DNA of 7,493 nucleotides from an uncultured Clostridia bacterium (GCA_948875265.1 CAQRYF010000067.1:1-7493); one strand, 5' to 3'; shown: positions 1-6,857, counted from the first letter of the stretch. Notes: generated from the sequence alone by a model not told the origin. A program made the numbers and translations.

Positions 1-125
1 CAAGATAAGATATCCCATACCGTAAGGTAGTAAGATTCCACGTAGACTATGTGGTAGATAGGTTGGAGGTGTAAGTGCAGTAATGTATTAAGCTGACCAA
101 TACTAATAAATCGAGGGCTTAACCA
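1..125 (+). rRNA. 23S ribosomal RNA, 3' end (partial)
   Basis: The first ~125 bases match the conserved 3' terminal domain of bacterial 23S rRNA. Recognisable blocks include the GGTTGGAGGTGTAAGTGCAG stretch (about 60-80), the AGCTGACCAATACTAATA block (about 92-109) and the terminal TCGAGGGCTTAACCA (about 111-125). The gene enters from the left edge, so only the 3' end is present. The exact end is inferred from the usual ...CTTAACCA terminus and could differ by a few bases. It is followed by 5S rRNA and a tRNA on the same strand. Confidence 0.95.
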
Positions 126-328
126 TAAATACTATAAAGCAATCGAAGAAAAGAACCTAAAACAATAACCTAAAATTCATCTATGTATTTTTGAGTGTGC
201 TTTAAAAATAAGTATACAAACATCAAAAATTGAATAAAACAAACAAATTTGGAAAAAATAAAAAAAGTACTTGAAAAAAAATTAACATTAGTGTATAATG
301 CAAAGGTACAAAAACAAGTCATCAATTT
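126..328 (+). other. 23S-5S intergenic spacer of the rRNA operon
   Basis: About 200 nt of very AT-rich sequence lie between 23S and 5S rRNA. No tRNA is visible in it. A weak A/T-only hairpin is possible (TATTTTT at 186-192 with AAAAATA at 204-210). The right part holds a consensus promoter, listed separately. Short open frames that cross the spacer and 5S gene are not credible coding regions because they run through the structural RNA. Confidence 0.8.
271..299 (+). promoter_or_regulatory. Internal sigma-A promoter upstream of 5S rRNA and tRNA-Asn
   Basis: The -35 box TTGAAA (271-276) is separated by exactly 17 nt from a perfect -10 box TATAAT (294-299). Initiation would fall near 306, about 20 nt before the 5S rRNA. 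This would allow 5S and tRNA-Asn to be transcribed independently of the upstream 16S/23S promoters. Activity is inferred from consensus match and spacing only. Confidence 0.7.
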
Positions 329-445
329 TCTGGTGATGATTACATTTAGGGTAATACCTGTTCCCATCCCGAACACAGAAGTCAAGCCTAAGTGTGCCGA
401 AAATACTTGTGGGTTACCCTACTGGGAAGATAGGTTGTTGCCAGA
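329..445 (+). rRNA. rrf: 5S ribosomal RNA
   Basis: The ends pair: TCTGG at 329-333 with CCAGA at 441-445. The interior carries the universal 5S core CCCATCCCGAACACAGAAGT (about 366-385) and the AAGCC...TGCCGA and GGGTTACCCT blocks. The span of ~117 nt is normal for bacterial 5S rRNA. It lies between 23S rRNA and tRNA-Asn and has its own consensus promoter just upstream. Confidence 0.95.
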
Positions 446-457
446 TTTTATATATAT

Positions 458-533
458 TCCTCGTTAGCTCAGTTGGTAGAGCGCTCGGCTGTTAACCGAT
501 AGGTCGTTGGTTCGAGTCCAACACGAGGAGCCA
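458..533 (+). tRNA. tRNA-Asn (anticodon GTT)
   Basis: A complete cloverleaf with encoded CCA can be folded by hand. The acceptor arms are TCCTCGT (458-464) and ACGAGGA (523-529), followed by discriminator G530 and CCA at 531-533. The D-arm contains TAGCTCAGTTGGTAGAGC. The anticodon loop CTGTTAA gives anticodon GTT at 491-493, which reads AAC/AAT. The T-arm has GGTTCGAGTCC. The outermost anticodon-stem pair is a C-T mismatch, which is minor. It starts 12 nt after the 5S rRNA, is co-transcribed with it, and is followed by a terminator hairpin. Confidence 0.96.
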
Positions 534-542
534 GAATTAAAT

Positions 543-589
543 AAAAAACTATTAAAAGCTTTCTAGTAAAAACTTTTAATAGTTTTTTT
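543..589 (+). terminator. Intrinsic terminator of the rRNA/tRNA operon
   Basis: A 16-bp, almost entirely A/T stem (543-558 with 573-588, containing the ACTATTAAAAG and CTTTTAATAGT arms) encloses a ~14-nt loop. The 3' arm itself ends in seven T residues. It starts 10 nt after the tRNA CCA end. An overlapping, mutually exclusive hairpin (563-573 with 590-600) is described under findings. Confidence 0.8.
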
Positions 590-611
590 GTTTTTACTAG
601 GAAGTGATTTT

Positions 612-1032
612 ATGAAGATTTCAAAGGATACGATGAAATTATTATTAGAAATTAATAACGCAATATATGATGATATAAAGTTAGAATTTTTATATCATTC
701 TAATAAATGAGGGTAGTACATTTAATTTAGAACAATTAAATGTTTTATTAGATGAAGATAAAATAATAGGAGAACACTCTGTAGATGATGTAAAAGAAAC
801 CATTAACTCATTAAAATTATTCGATTTTGTGATTAAAACTATTGATGAAGAACTAACACCAAGATTATTAAAGGAATATCATTCTTTATTAAAATCTAAT
901 ACTATAGATTCAGAGCGTGGATTTGCAGGAGTCTATAAAAAAATACCTAATAAATTAAGAGGTGTAGATATAGAAACAGCTTGTAGAAATATTAGAAAAA
1001 TGTCAAACAAGATTAAATGGGAAGTTAAGTAA
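612..1032 (+). pseudogene. Fic-family protein remnant, frameshifted and lacking the catalytic core
   Basis: An ATG at 612 with an AGGAAG ribosome binding site at 599-604 opens a frame that stops at TGA 708-710. The next frame continues the same protein without interruption to TAA at 1030-1032. Joined, it reads as the N-terminal half of a Fic/DOC-family protein (Fic enzymes transfer AMP or related groups to target hydroxyls). Visible hallmarks are FLYHSNK followed by EGST, corresponding to the family HSNxIEG segment that contains the inhibitory helix, and later a GxYKKIPN-type segment. At the junction the family pattern needs one extra residue, so a 2-nt deletion near 705-709 fits best. The catalytic HPFxxGNGR loop is absent: the frame ends right after the KIKW segment. 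No CGG codon is involved, so this break differs from those in the permease and the adenylyltransferase. It is most likely a dead gene. A start at the internal ATG 829 would yield only a 67-residue fragment. Confidence 0.75.
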
Positions 1033-1089
1033 ATATAAAAATGCGATAGAAGAACTAAAAAATAAGTAGAAAAAGGAAGTATAAAACTG

Positions 1090-1833
1090 ATGATAGAAAA
1101 AATAAAAAAACAGATAGTATGTAGTGATTATGATGGAACAATTTATATAACAGAAGAAAATATGGAAAAAAATATAAAAGAAATAAAAAAATATCGTGCT
1201 TTAGGAGGAAAATTTGTAATAGTTACAGGAAGAAGCAGAACAAGTGTAAAAGGAGTAATAGAGGAATACAATATTCCTTATGATTATATAATCTCAAATA
1301 ATGGAGCAGTAATCTATAATAAAAACATGGAAAAAATATATGACCAACCAATTAAAAGTAACATCTCAGATAAAATACTAAAATACTTAAAAACAAAGAA
1401 AAATATTGAAATATATTTTTATGATGAAGAAGACAAAATAAAATACCATAATCAAGAACTATTAAAAATAAGAATAATAACACAAGACTACGAATTAGCT
1501 CAGATTATTGAAGATGAAGTAAATAGATTATTTAAAAATGATGTAATAGCACATGCAGCATTTCCAAGAATGTATTATGATAACAAAGATTTTGTAATAG
1601 TAGACATTGTTTCAAAAAAAGCAGGAAAAGAAAACGCAATAAAAAAGCTATCAGAAATATTGAATATAGAAAAAGAGCAAGTAGTTACAGTTGGAGACGG
1701 CAGAAACGATATTGAAATGATAAAAAAATACAATGGTTATTCAATGGAAACTGCTGAAGACGAAGTGAAAAAGTCAGCCAGTAAAATTTTTGAGAATATA
1801 GCAGATATGCTAAAACATTTGGAAAATGCTTAA
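1090..1833 (+). CDS. Cof-type HAD-IIB family phosphatase
   Basis: This 247-residue protein has all four haloacid-dehalogenase motifs. Motif I is D13-Y-D15-G-T, with D13 the nucleophile and D15 the acid/base. Motif II is VTGRS with T46. Motif III is Lys180 in AGKENAI. Motif IV is VGDGRNDIEM at 201-210, with D203 and D207 coordinating magnesium. The ~110 residues between motifs II and III form the C2B-type cap typical of Cof/YidA-like sugar- or cofactor-phosphate hydrolases. Such enzymes are cytosolic and their substrate cannot be told from sequence. The ATG at 1090 follows AGGAAG (1074-1079) with a 10-nt spacer. No promoter is evident immediately upstream, so it may have been transcribed together with the Fic remnant. 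No clear terminator follows. Length and motifs indicate an intact gene. Its one CGG trinucleotide (1698-1700) straddles GAC-GGC and does not break the frame. Confidence 0.92.
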   Translation: MIEKIKKQIVCSDYDGTIYITEENMEKNIKEIKKYRALGGKFVIVTGRSRTSVKGVIEEYNIPYDYIISNNGAVIYNKNMEKIYDQPIKSNISDKILKYLKTKKNIEIYFYDEEDKIKYHNQELLKIRIITQDYELAQIIEDEVNRLFKNDVIAHAAFPRMYYDNKDFVIVDIVSKKAGKENAIKKLSEILNIEKEQVVTVGDGRNDIEMIKKYNGYSMETAEDEVKKSASKIFENIADMLKHLENA

Positions 1834-1872
1834 AAAACATCTTTAAACTATATAAATTCTACAATCTCTTAA

Positions 1873-1916
1873 TTACAATAAAATCAATCCTTACAAAAAT
1901 GTAAGATTAATGTAAG
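1873..1916 (+). promoter_or_regulatory. BceR-like operator upstream of the ABC transporter
   Basis: A perfect inverted repeat TTACA-AAAA-TGTAA lies at 1891-1904. It equals the TNACA-N4-TGTAA form I recall for BceR-type response regulators controlling peptide-antibiotic transporters. A further TGTAA half-site lies at 1911-1915, 11 bp (one helical turn) after the TGTAA at 1900, and another TTACA lies at 1873-1877. The array ends 10 bp before the -35 box, a position suited to activation. The regulator is not in the window. Confidence 0.72.
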
Positions 1917-1925
1917 ATAAATCGA

Positions 1926-1954
1926 TTGCAACTCCTTTTAAAAGCATTTATAAT
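1926..1954 (+). promoter_or_regulatory. Sigma-A promoter of the BceAB-type operon
   Basis: The -35 box TTGCAA (1926-1931) and perfect -10 box TATAAT (1949-1954) are separated by 17 nt. Initiation near 1961 would leave a leader of only ~20 nt holding the very strong site AAAAGGAGG (1964-1972), 7 nt before the ATG. Regulation is therefore expected at initiation through the operator just upstream rather than by a leader riboswitch or attenuator. Confidence 0.78.
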
Positions 1955-1979
1955 TAAAGCATGAAAAGGAGGTTTTTAT

Positions 1980-2747
1980 ATGCAAAAAATTTTAGAAGTA
2001 AAAAATATCGAGAAATATTATGGAAGTAAGGTTATGCTTACAAAAGCAATTGACAATATAAGTTTTGATGTCAACAAAAAGGAATTTGTAGGAATTATGG
2101 GAGCAAGTGGTTCTGGAAAAACAACACTTTTAAACACAATTTCAACAATAGACAAAGTTACATCAGGGCATATTATAATAAATGGAGAAGATATAACAAG
2201 GCTAAAAGGAAACAAATTAAACAGATTTAGAAGAGAGCAATTAGGTTTTGTTTTTCAAGATTTCAATTTATTAGACACATTAACAGCATATGAAAATATA
2301 GCAATTGCTTTAACGATACAAAAAGTAAATGCAACTGAAATAGACAATAGAGTAAAAGAAATTACAACTAAATTAGGAATTTCAGACATTCTGAAAAAGT
2401 ATCCATATCAAGTGTCAGGAGGGCAAAAGCAAAGAATTGCCATTTGTAGAAGTATCATTACAAATCCAAAATTAATTTTAGCAGATGAACCAACAGGTGC
2501 ATTAGATTCAAAATCTAGTAGGCAAGTATTAGAAAATTTTGAATTTTTAAACCAAAAATTAGATGCCACAATTTTAATGGTTACACATGATGCATTTACA
2601 GCTTCATATGCTAATAGAATTTTATTTATCAAAGATGGAAAGATTTTTAATGAACTTAACAAAGGAAATGACACAAGGAAGCAATTTTTTGAAAAAATAA
2701 TAGAAGTTCAAACACTTCTTGGAGGTGATTTAAACGATGTTATTTAA
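1980..2747 (+). CDS. BceA-type ABC transporter ATP-binding protein
   Basis: This 255-residue nucleotide-binding subunit belongs to the MacB/LolD/BceA type. It powers a BceB-like permease involved in defence against, or sensing of, cell-wall-active peptide antibiotics such as bacitracin-like compounds. Visible motifs in order are Walker A GASGSGKT (41-48), Q-loop Gln93 in FVFQDFN, signature VSGGQ (145-149), Walker B LILADE (165-170) followed by PTGALDS (D-loop), and switch His203 in VTHD. All catalytic residues are present. The start is set by AAAAGGAGG 7 nt upstream of the ATG. Its 3' end overlaps the permease start by 11 bp, and the permease ribosome binding site lies inside it, which implies translational coupling. 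It is regulated by the promoter and operator just upstream. The specific antibiotic cannot be told from sequence. Assignment to the BceA family is firm; true resistance versus another peptide-related role is inference. Confidence 0.93.
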   Translation: MQKILEVKNIEKYYGSKVMLTKAIDNISFDVNKKEFVGIMGASGSGKTTLLNTISTIDKVTSGHIIINGEDITRLKGNKLNRFRREQLGFVFQDFNLLDTLTAYENIAIALTIQKVNATEIDNRVKEITTKLGISDILKKYPYQVSGGQKQRIAICRSIITNPKLILADEPTGALDSKSSRQVLENFEFLNQKLDATILMVTHDAFTASYANRILFIKDGKIFNELNKGNDTRKQFFEKIIEVQTLLGGDLNDVI

Positions 2748-4837
2748 GCTTTCTTTTAAAAATATGAAAAAGAGTATAAAAGATTATGCAATTTATTTTT
2801 TAACATTAGTACTTGGAGTAGCAATTTTTTATATGTTCAACTCTTTAGACAGCCAACAAGCAATGATACAGGTATCACGGTTCACAAAGAGAAATGATAA
2901 AACTAATGGTAGATATGCTTGGGTATATATCTGTATTTGTGGCTATTGTATTAGGACTACTTATTGTATATGCTAATAATTTCCTAATTAATAGAAGAAA
3001 AAAGGAATTTGGTATATATATGTCACTTGGAATGGGAAAAAGACAAATATCAAAAATAATTTTGATGGAAACAATGTTAGTTGGAATTATATCACTAGCT
3101 ATTGGAATTGTTATTGGTGTATTTGGTTCGCAATTTATGTCAGTATTAGTTGCAAAAATGTTTGAAGCTGACATGCACGAATTCCAATTTGTATTCTCAC
3201 AAAATAGTTGTATAAAAACCTGTATTTACTTTGCAGTAATGTATATAGCAGTAATGTTTTTTAACACAGTAACCATTTCAAGATACAAACTAATTAATTT
3301 ATTAAATGCTCAAAAAAAGAATGAAAAAGTAAAAATAAAAAATCCAGTTGTTTCTGTTTTAGTATTTATAGTTGCAAGTTGCATTTTAGGTTATGCATAT
3401 TGGAAAGTAACAGCAGACATACACTCTTTAGATACAGCAGAAAAAATATTGCCACCTATATTAATGGGAATAGTAGGTACAGTTGCAGTATTTTGGTCAC
3501 TATCAGGATTTATTTTGCAAATTGTTCAAGGGAACAAAAAAATATATTTAAAAGATACAAATATGTTTGTCTTAAGACAAATAAACAACAAAATCAATAC
3601 AATGGTAATTAGTATGAGTGTCATTTGCTTAATGTTATTTATGACAATTTCTATACTTTCTTCTAGTTTAGCATTAAGAAACACAATGCAAAAAGATTTA
3701 ATAGAAATGACGCCAGTAGATGTAAACTTATATAAAACAGCAAATTTACCAGAAAGTATCACTAATGCCAATGGAAAAACTATTACTTATACAAAAGAAC
3801 AAATGGAAGATTCTAAAATATTAGTACAAGAAACTTTAGAAAATAACGGATTTGATATGAGTAATTTAAAAGATATTGTAGAAATTTCAATTTATACAGA
3901 TAAAAACTTAACATGGGAAGCATTTTTTGGAGATAAAACAGAAGAGGTAAAAGCTGAATTTCCAATGCTTCAATATAATACAGAAGAGGAAATTATAAAA
4001 ATTTCTGATTATAATAAAATAGCTAAATTATATGGTATAGAAGAATATGAATTAAAAGATAATGAATATATTGTACTTTGTGATTTTAATAGTATGGAAA
4101 ATATAAGAAATAAGGTATTGAAAAATAGAAATCATATTTTAAAAATAGCAGGAAAACAGTATAATTCTAAATATAATGAATGTAAAAGTGGATTTATTGT
4201 GATGTCAACAAGCCATATAAATACAGGAATTATTATAGTACCAGACAATTGCAGTTTAACAGAAAATATGAAAAAAAGGTCATTATTAGCTGCAAATTAC
4301 AATGCCACAACAAATGAAAAAAAAGAGGAAATAGAAAATTTATTTCATAGTAATCCAGATGAAGAAGAAAGCTTTATAGAAAAACTATGTAATAAAGGAA
4401 TAGGAATAGATGGTTTAACAAAAATAACAATTATGGAGTCAAGTGTAGGATTAGCAACAATTGTAACATTTATAGCAATATACTTAGGAATTATCTTTTT
4501 GATAGCAAGTTCAGCAATTTTAGCATTGAAACAATTAACAGAGAGTTCAGACAATAAGCAAAGATATACAATTTTAAGAAAAATTGGTTGTGACGAAAAA
4601 ATGATTAATAAATCTTTATTTACACAAATAGGTATATTTTTCATGGTACCATTAGTACTTGCAATTATTCATTCAGTCTTTGGAATACAATTTGCAATAG
4701 AAATTCTATCAGGAATAGCAGCTAAGGAAGATTTATTACCATCAATAATTGCAACAGTTATTGTTATTGGAATAATATATGGTGCATATTTTATAGCAAC
4801 ATATTTTGGAAGTAAAAATATTATAAAAGAAGAATAG
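2737..4837 (+). CDS. BceB-type ABC transporter permease (FtsX-like), read through one +1 shift at a CGG codon
   Basis: The ATG at 2737 follows GGAGGTGA (2721-2728) and overlaps the ATPase gene by 11 bp. The first frame encodes 47 residues, then meets an in-frame CGG at 2878-2880 and would end at a stop near 2976. Skipping C2878 joins it to a 652-residue frame, giving a normal-length 699-residue BceB-like permease. Predicted membrane segments lie near residues 17-34, 62-83, 107-130, 159-179, 203-221, 238-263 and 289-313. A ~250-residue extracellular domain (about 315-565) follows, typical of peptide-antibiotic-sensing permeases, then segments near 568-592, 625-648 and 668-693. The sequence around the break (VS-G-SQREMIKLM after the shift) matches what I expect for clostridial homologues, so continuity is well supported. 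No other break is seen in ~2.1 kb. The gene is either functional by recoding, recently inactivated, or affected by a sequencing error. The TAG stop lies inside the 33-bp palindrome that follows. Confidence 0.85.
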
Positions 4838-4865
4838 GATTTGGGGACGGCCTCAAAATCCTATT
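4833..4865. repeat. 33-bp interspersed palindromic repeat, copy 1 (REP-like)
   Basis: These 33 bases are identical to 6783-6815; flanking bases differ on both sides. The element is GC-richer than its surroundings and has GGGGACGG in its centre. That motif is reminiscent of short palindromes I associate with REP-type elements of Bacillota genomes; this link is from memory and unverified. The element ends the permease gene and provides its stop codon. Confidence 0.75.
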
Positions 4866-4869
4866 TTTT
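4833..4869 (+). terminator. Terminator formed by a 33-bp palindromic repeat (copy 1)
   Basis: The arms AATAGGAT and ATCCTATT plus the inner TTGGGG and CCTCAA arms pair around an ACGG tetraloop, with one bulged A and one G-T pair. The hairpin is followed by six T residues (4864-4869), making a good intrinsic terminator. The permease TAG stop (4835-4837) is within the left arm. The same 33 bases recur at 6783-6815. Confidence 0.8.
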
Positions 4870-4896
4870 AAAATTATAGTAGAAATTAAAAAGCTA

Positions 4897-4925
4897 TTGT
4901 CAAAGTTTTGGACATATGTTAAGAT
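4897..4925 (+). promoter_or_regulatory. Promoter of the WG-repeat membrane protein gene
   Basis: The -35 box TTGTCA (4897-4902) is followed after 17 nt by TAAGAT (4920-4925), with an extended -10 TGT (4917-4919) directly before it. An imperfect inverted repeat (TGTCAAA at 4898-4904, TTGGACA at 4908-4914) overlaps the -35 box and spacer and could be an operator, though this is weak. The ribosome binding site lies ~30 nt downstream. Confidence 0.6.
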
Positions 4926-4961
4926 AGTATTAGTAATTTGTACAAAGGAAAAGAGGTAATT

Positions 4962-6773
4962 ATGAATAAAAAAAGAACAAATCGTTTAGTTGCAATATCA
5001 AATATTATAGCAGTAGCATCAATTTATATATTAGCATTTTCAACGAAATATTTATTATCAAGCATTATGACAGGAAATAATGAAGGAAAATCCATTTTTA
5101 ACAGTTTTATAATAGATACTTTATTGAATAATATACAAATAATAATGACTTTAGTATATTGTGGAATGGGAATACTTAATATTATTTGTGCAATTCAAAA
5201 TAAAGAAAATAAAAAAATATTTTTTTGGCAATTAGTCTTTGGAATTTGTATATTATGGAATGGTAGCAATATAATATTAGATTTACAAGAGAACGAGTTT
5301 ATAGAATTAATTATATTTGGAATAGTTCCAATAATATTAGCAATAATAAATCTTATTTTAATAAGGAAAAATAAGCCTAAAGTAATTCAAGTTATATCAT
5401 ATATTGGTGTAATTATACTTTCAATACTTAATATAATTGGGATTATAGGTTCATATTGGAATATAATATGTATAGTAATGCAGTTAATATATATACATCT
5501 TCAAGATAAATATATAGAAGAAAGTAAATCAAGAAAAATTGTAAATTTAATTTTATATTATATAATACAAGTAATATTAGTCATAGGTTTTTTAGGAATG
5601 ATTTTAGTTTCTTTATTGATAACTAAAGTAAATGAAGTTGAATGGAAAAATGAATTGTCTAAATTATATAATAATATAGAAACATTACAGGGAGCTAAAG
5701 TTAAAGAAGTGTATGTACCTGTAGAAAAAGATTATAAATATGGATTTGTAAATAGCAGTGGTCAAGAAAAAATACAATGTCAATATGATAGAGTTTCATA
5801 TTTTAATGAGTTAGAAATAAATAATAACTTGTATTATGTTGCACTTGTAAAAAAAGATAATAAGTTTTATGTGATTTCTAAAAATAATGATAATATAATG
5901 ATAAGTGGTAATTTAGAAAAATATTTGCAAACAATAGATGGACATTTGGGTGAAACAATGATAAAAATGTTTAACGAGCAATCGAATTATAGAAATGCTT
6001 ATTTGCAATCTTTTGAATTCTTTTTTCATGTATTAACAAAAGGAGAAATGAAATTAACTCAGCAGACAATAGAAAAAAATAATTATAATGCAATTACTTT
6101 AAGTGAACGAAATTCGATATATTATTATACTAACAAAAACTATTCTATGGTGATAGAACCAATATATAATGAAGATGAAGAAGATGAATATGATTATGAT
6201 GACAATTATTATGACGAAGAAGATGAATATGATTATGATGACAATTATTATGACGAAGAAGAAAACACTTATTACTTATCATCGAAAAATACAAAACACA
6301 AAGTTACAATTACTAAAAACAATGGAGAACAAGAAACAAGCATAATATATTTAACAGATTTTTATGAAAAGGATGCAACATTATACGCTTTTACTAATGG
6401 ATATATAGGATTTGAAGATGAAGAAAATAAAAGAAATGGTTGGATTGATGAAAACGGAAATAAAATAACAATTCCTGATACATATACTATAAAAGATATT
6501 AAAAACAACAAAGTGATTTTACAAGTAGATAGTACAGAAGATTATAATTCAAATGAAAAACCAGAATTACATTTTATAATCATAGATATGAAAGGAAAGA
6601 CTCTACTACAAACAACTGCTCTTGAAGTATATGATGATATGTATTTAGTTAGAAATAACAATAAAAAAATGGTTTTAATGGATAAGAACTTAAATGTAAT
6701 TTCAAATGAATATGATAAAATAATTTCTACTGTGCAAATAGATATAGCTCCACAATATAGTTCATATTACTAA
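4962..6773 (+). CDS. Membrane-anchored WG-repeat protein with acidic Tyr/Asp tandem repeat
   Basis: This 603-residue protein has no named function that I recognise. The N-terminal ~220 residues hold about six or seven hydrophobic segments (near 10-31, 52-78, 86-106, 113-134, 141-164, 167-180 and 196-220). The rest is soluble. It contains WG-like repeats: KYGFVNSSGQEKIQCQYD at about 259-276, NGWIDENGNKITIP from 492, and a degenerate copy near 569-588 (VLMDKNLNVISNEYD). WG repeats are beta-rich modules usually found in surface or envelope proteins of Bacillota. Residues 406-431 are two exact copies of a 13-residue Glu/Asp/Tyr-rich unit. I prefer the ATG at 4962, preceded by AAAGGAAAAGAGG (4944-4956) at 5 nt, over an upstream in-frame TTG at 4938 that would put the ribosome binding site inside the gene. 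It has its own promoter and a 3' palindrome, so it is a single-gene unit. A sensor or cell-surface scaffold role is speculation. Confidence 0.85.
   Translation: MNKKRTNRLVAISNIIAVASIYILAFSTKYLLSSIMTGNNEGKSIFNSFIIDTLLNNIQIIMTLVYCGMGILNIICAIQNKENKKIFFWQLVFGICILWNGSNIILDLQENEFIELIIFGIVPIILAIINLILIRKNKPKVIQVISYIGVIILSILNIIGIIGSYWNIICIVMQLIYIHLQDKYIEESKSRKIVNLILYYIIQVILVIGFLGMILVSLLITKVNEVEWKNELSKLYNNIETLQGAKVKEVYVPVEKDYKYGFVNSSGQEKIQCQYDRVSYFNELEINNNLYYVALVKKDNKFYVISKNNDNIMISGNLEKYLQTIDGHLGETMIKMFNEQSNYRNAYLQSFEFFFHVLTKGEMKLTQQTIEKNNYNAITLSERNSIYYYTNKNYSMVIEPIYNEDEEDEYDYDDNYYDEEDEYDYDDNYYDEEENTYYLSSKNTKHKVTITKNNGEQETSIIYLTDFYEKDATLYAFTNGYIGFEDEENKRNGWIDENGNKITIPDTYTIKDIKNNKVILQVDSTEDYNSNEKPELHFIIIDMKGKTLLQTTALEVYDDMYLVRNNNKKMVLMDKNLNVISNEYDKIISTVQIDIAPQYSSYY
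6177..6254 (+). repeat. Exact in-frame 39-bp tandem duplication within the WG-repeat gene
   Basis: Two perfect copies (6177-6215 and 6216-6254) each encode EEDEYDYDDNYYD, followed by the start of a third unit (GAAGAAGA). The unit length is a multiple of three, so copy-number change would keep the frame. The encoded patch is extremely acidic and tyrosine-rich and lies between WG-like modules. Confidence 0.95.
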
Positions 6774-6782
6774 AATTTTAAA

Positions 6783-6815
6783 AATAGGATTTGGGGACGG
6801 CCTCAAAATCCTATT
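6783..6815. repeat. 33-bp interspersed palindromic repeat, copy 2 (REP-like)
   Basis: This copy is identical over 33 bases to the element at 4833-4865. It starts 9 nt after the WG-repeat gene stop. It folds into the same hairpin but lacks a good T-run on the + strand (ATTCTAAAA follows), so termination here would be weaker. On the - strand the hairpin is followed by a T-rich run (ATTTTTAAAATTTT), so it might stop transcription from the right. Confidence 0.8.
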
Positions 6816-6828
6816 CTAAAATGGCAAC

Positions 6829-6857
6829 TTGAAAAATGATGACTTTTCTGATATGAT
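6829..6857 (+). promoter_or_regulatory. Promoter of the adenylyltransferase gene
   Basis: The -35 box TTGAAA (6829-6834) is followed after 17 nt by TATGAT (6852-6857), one mismatch from consensus. Initiation would be near 6864, about 25 nt before the ATG, with ribosome binding site AAAGG at 6875-6879. A good promoter argues that the disrupted-looking gene below is still expressed. Confidence 0.7.

Noticed and set aside
170..385. Open frame on the - strand over the rRNA spacer
   Set aside because: It is antisense to 5S rRNA and AT-rich spacer. Its Phe/Ile/Leu-rich composition is what reversed AT-rich DNA gives by chance.
249..467. Open frame of 72 codons on the + strand
   Set aside because: It runs through the spacer and the 5S rRNA gene; the sequence is explained by structural RNA, and the peptide has no protein-like features.
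708..710. TGA in the Fic remnant as a recoded or shifted codon like the CGG sites
   Set aside because: Skipping one base would give HSNK directly followed by EGS and lose one conserved residue. A 2-nt deletion fits better, so it is not part of the CGG pattern.
974..1069. Alternative frame after the Fic remnant encoding a Lys/Glu-rich helical peptide
   Set aside because: It begins right after a stop, lacks a start codon and ribosome binding site, and the overlapping frame matches the Fic pattern better (KIKW segment). It is not called as a gene.
2875..3174. Minus-strand open frame opposite the permease
   Set aside because: It is a shadow of a membrane-protein coding region, with no ribosome binding site or recognisable domain. 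The other minus-strand frames at 2018-2215, 2408-2674, 3526-3771 and 4345-4644 are rejected for the same reason.
3379..3612. Second + strand frame inside the permease
   Set aside because: It lies wholly inside the intact permease frame, with no start signal of its own or recognisable content.
4898..4914. Imperfect inverted repeat as a firm operator for the WG-repeat gene
   Set aside because: Seven bases with a mismatch in AT-rich DNA is too weak to call as a separate feature; it is only mentioned within the promoter entry.
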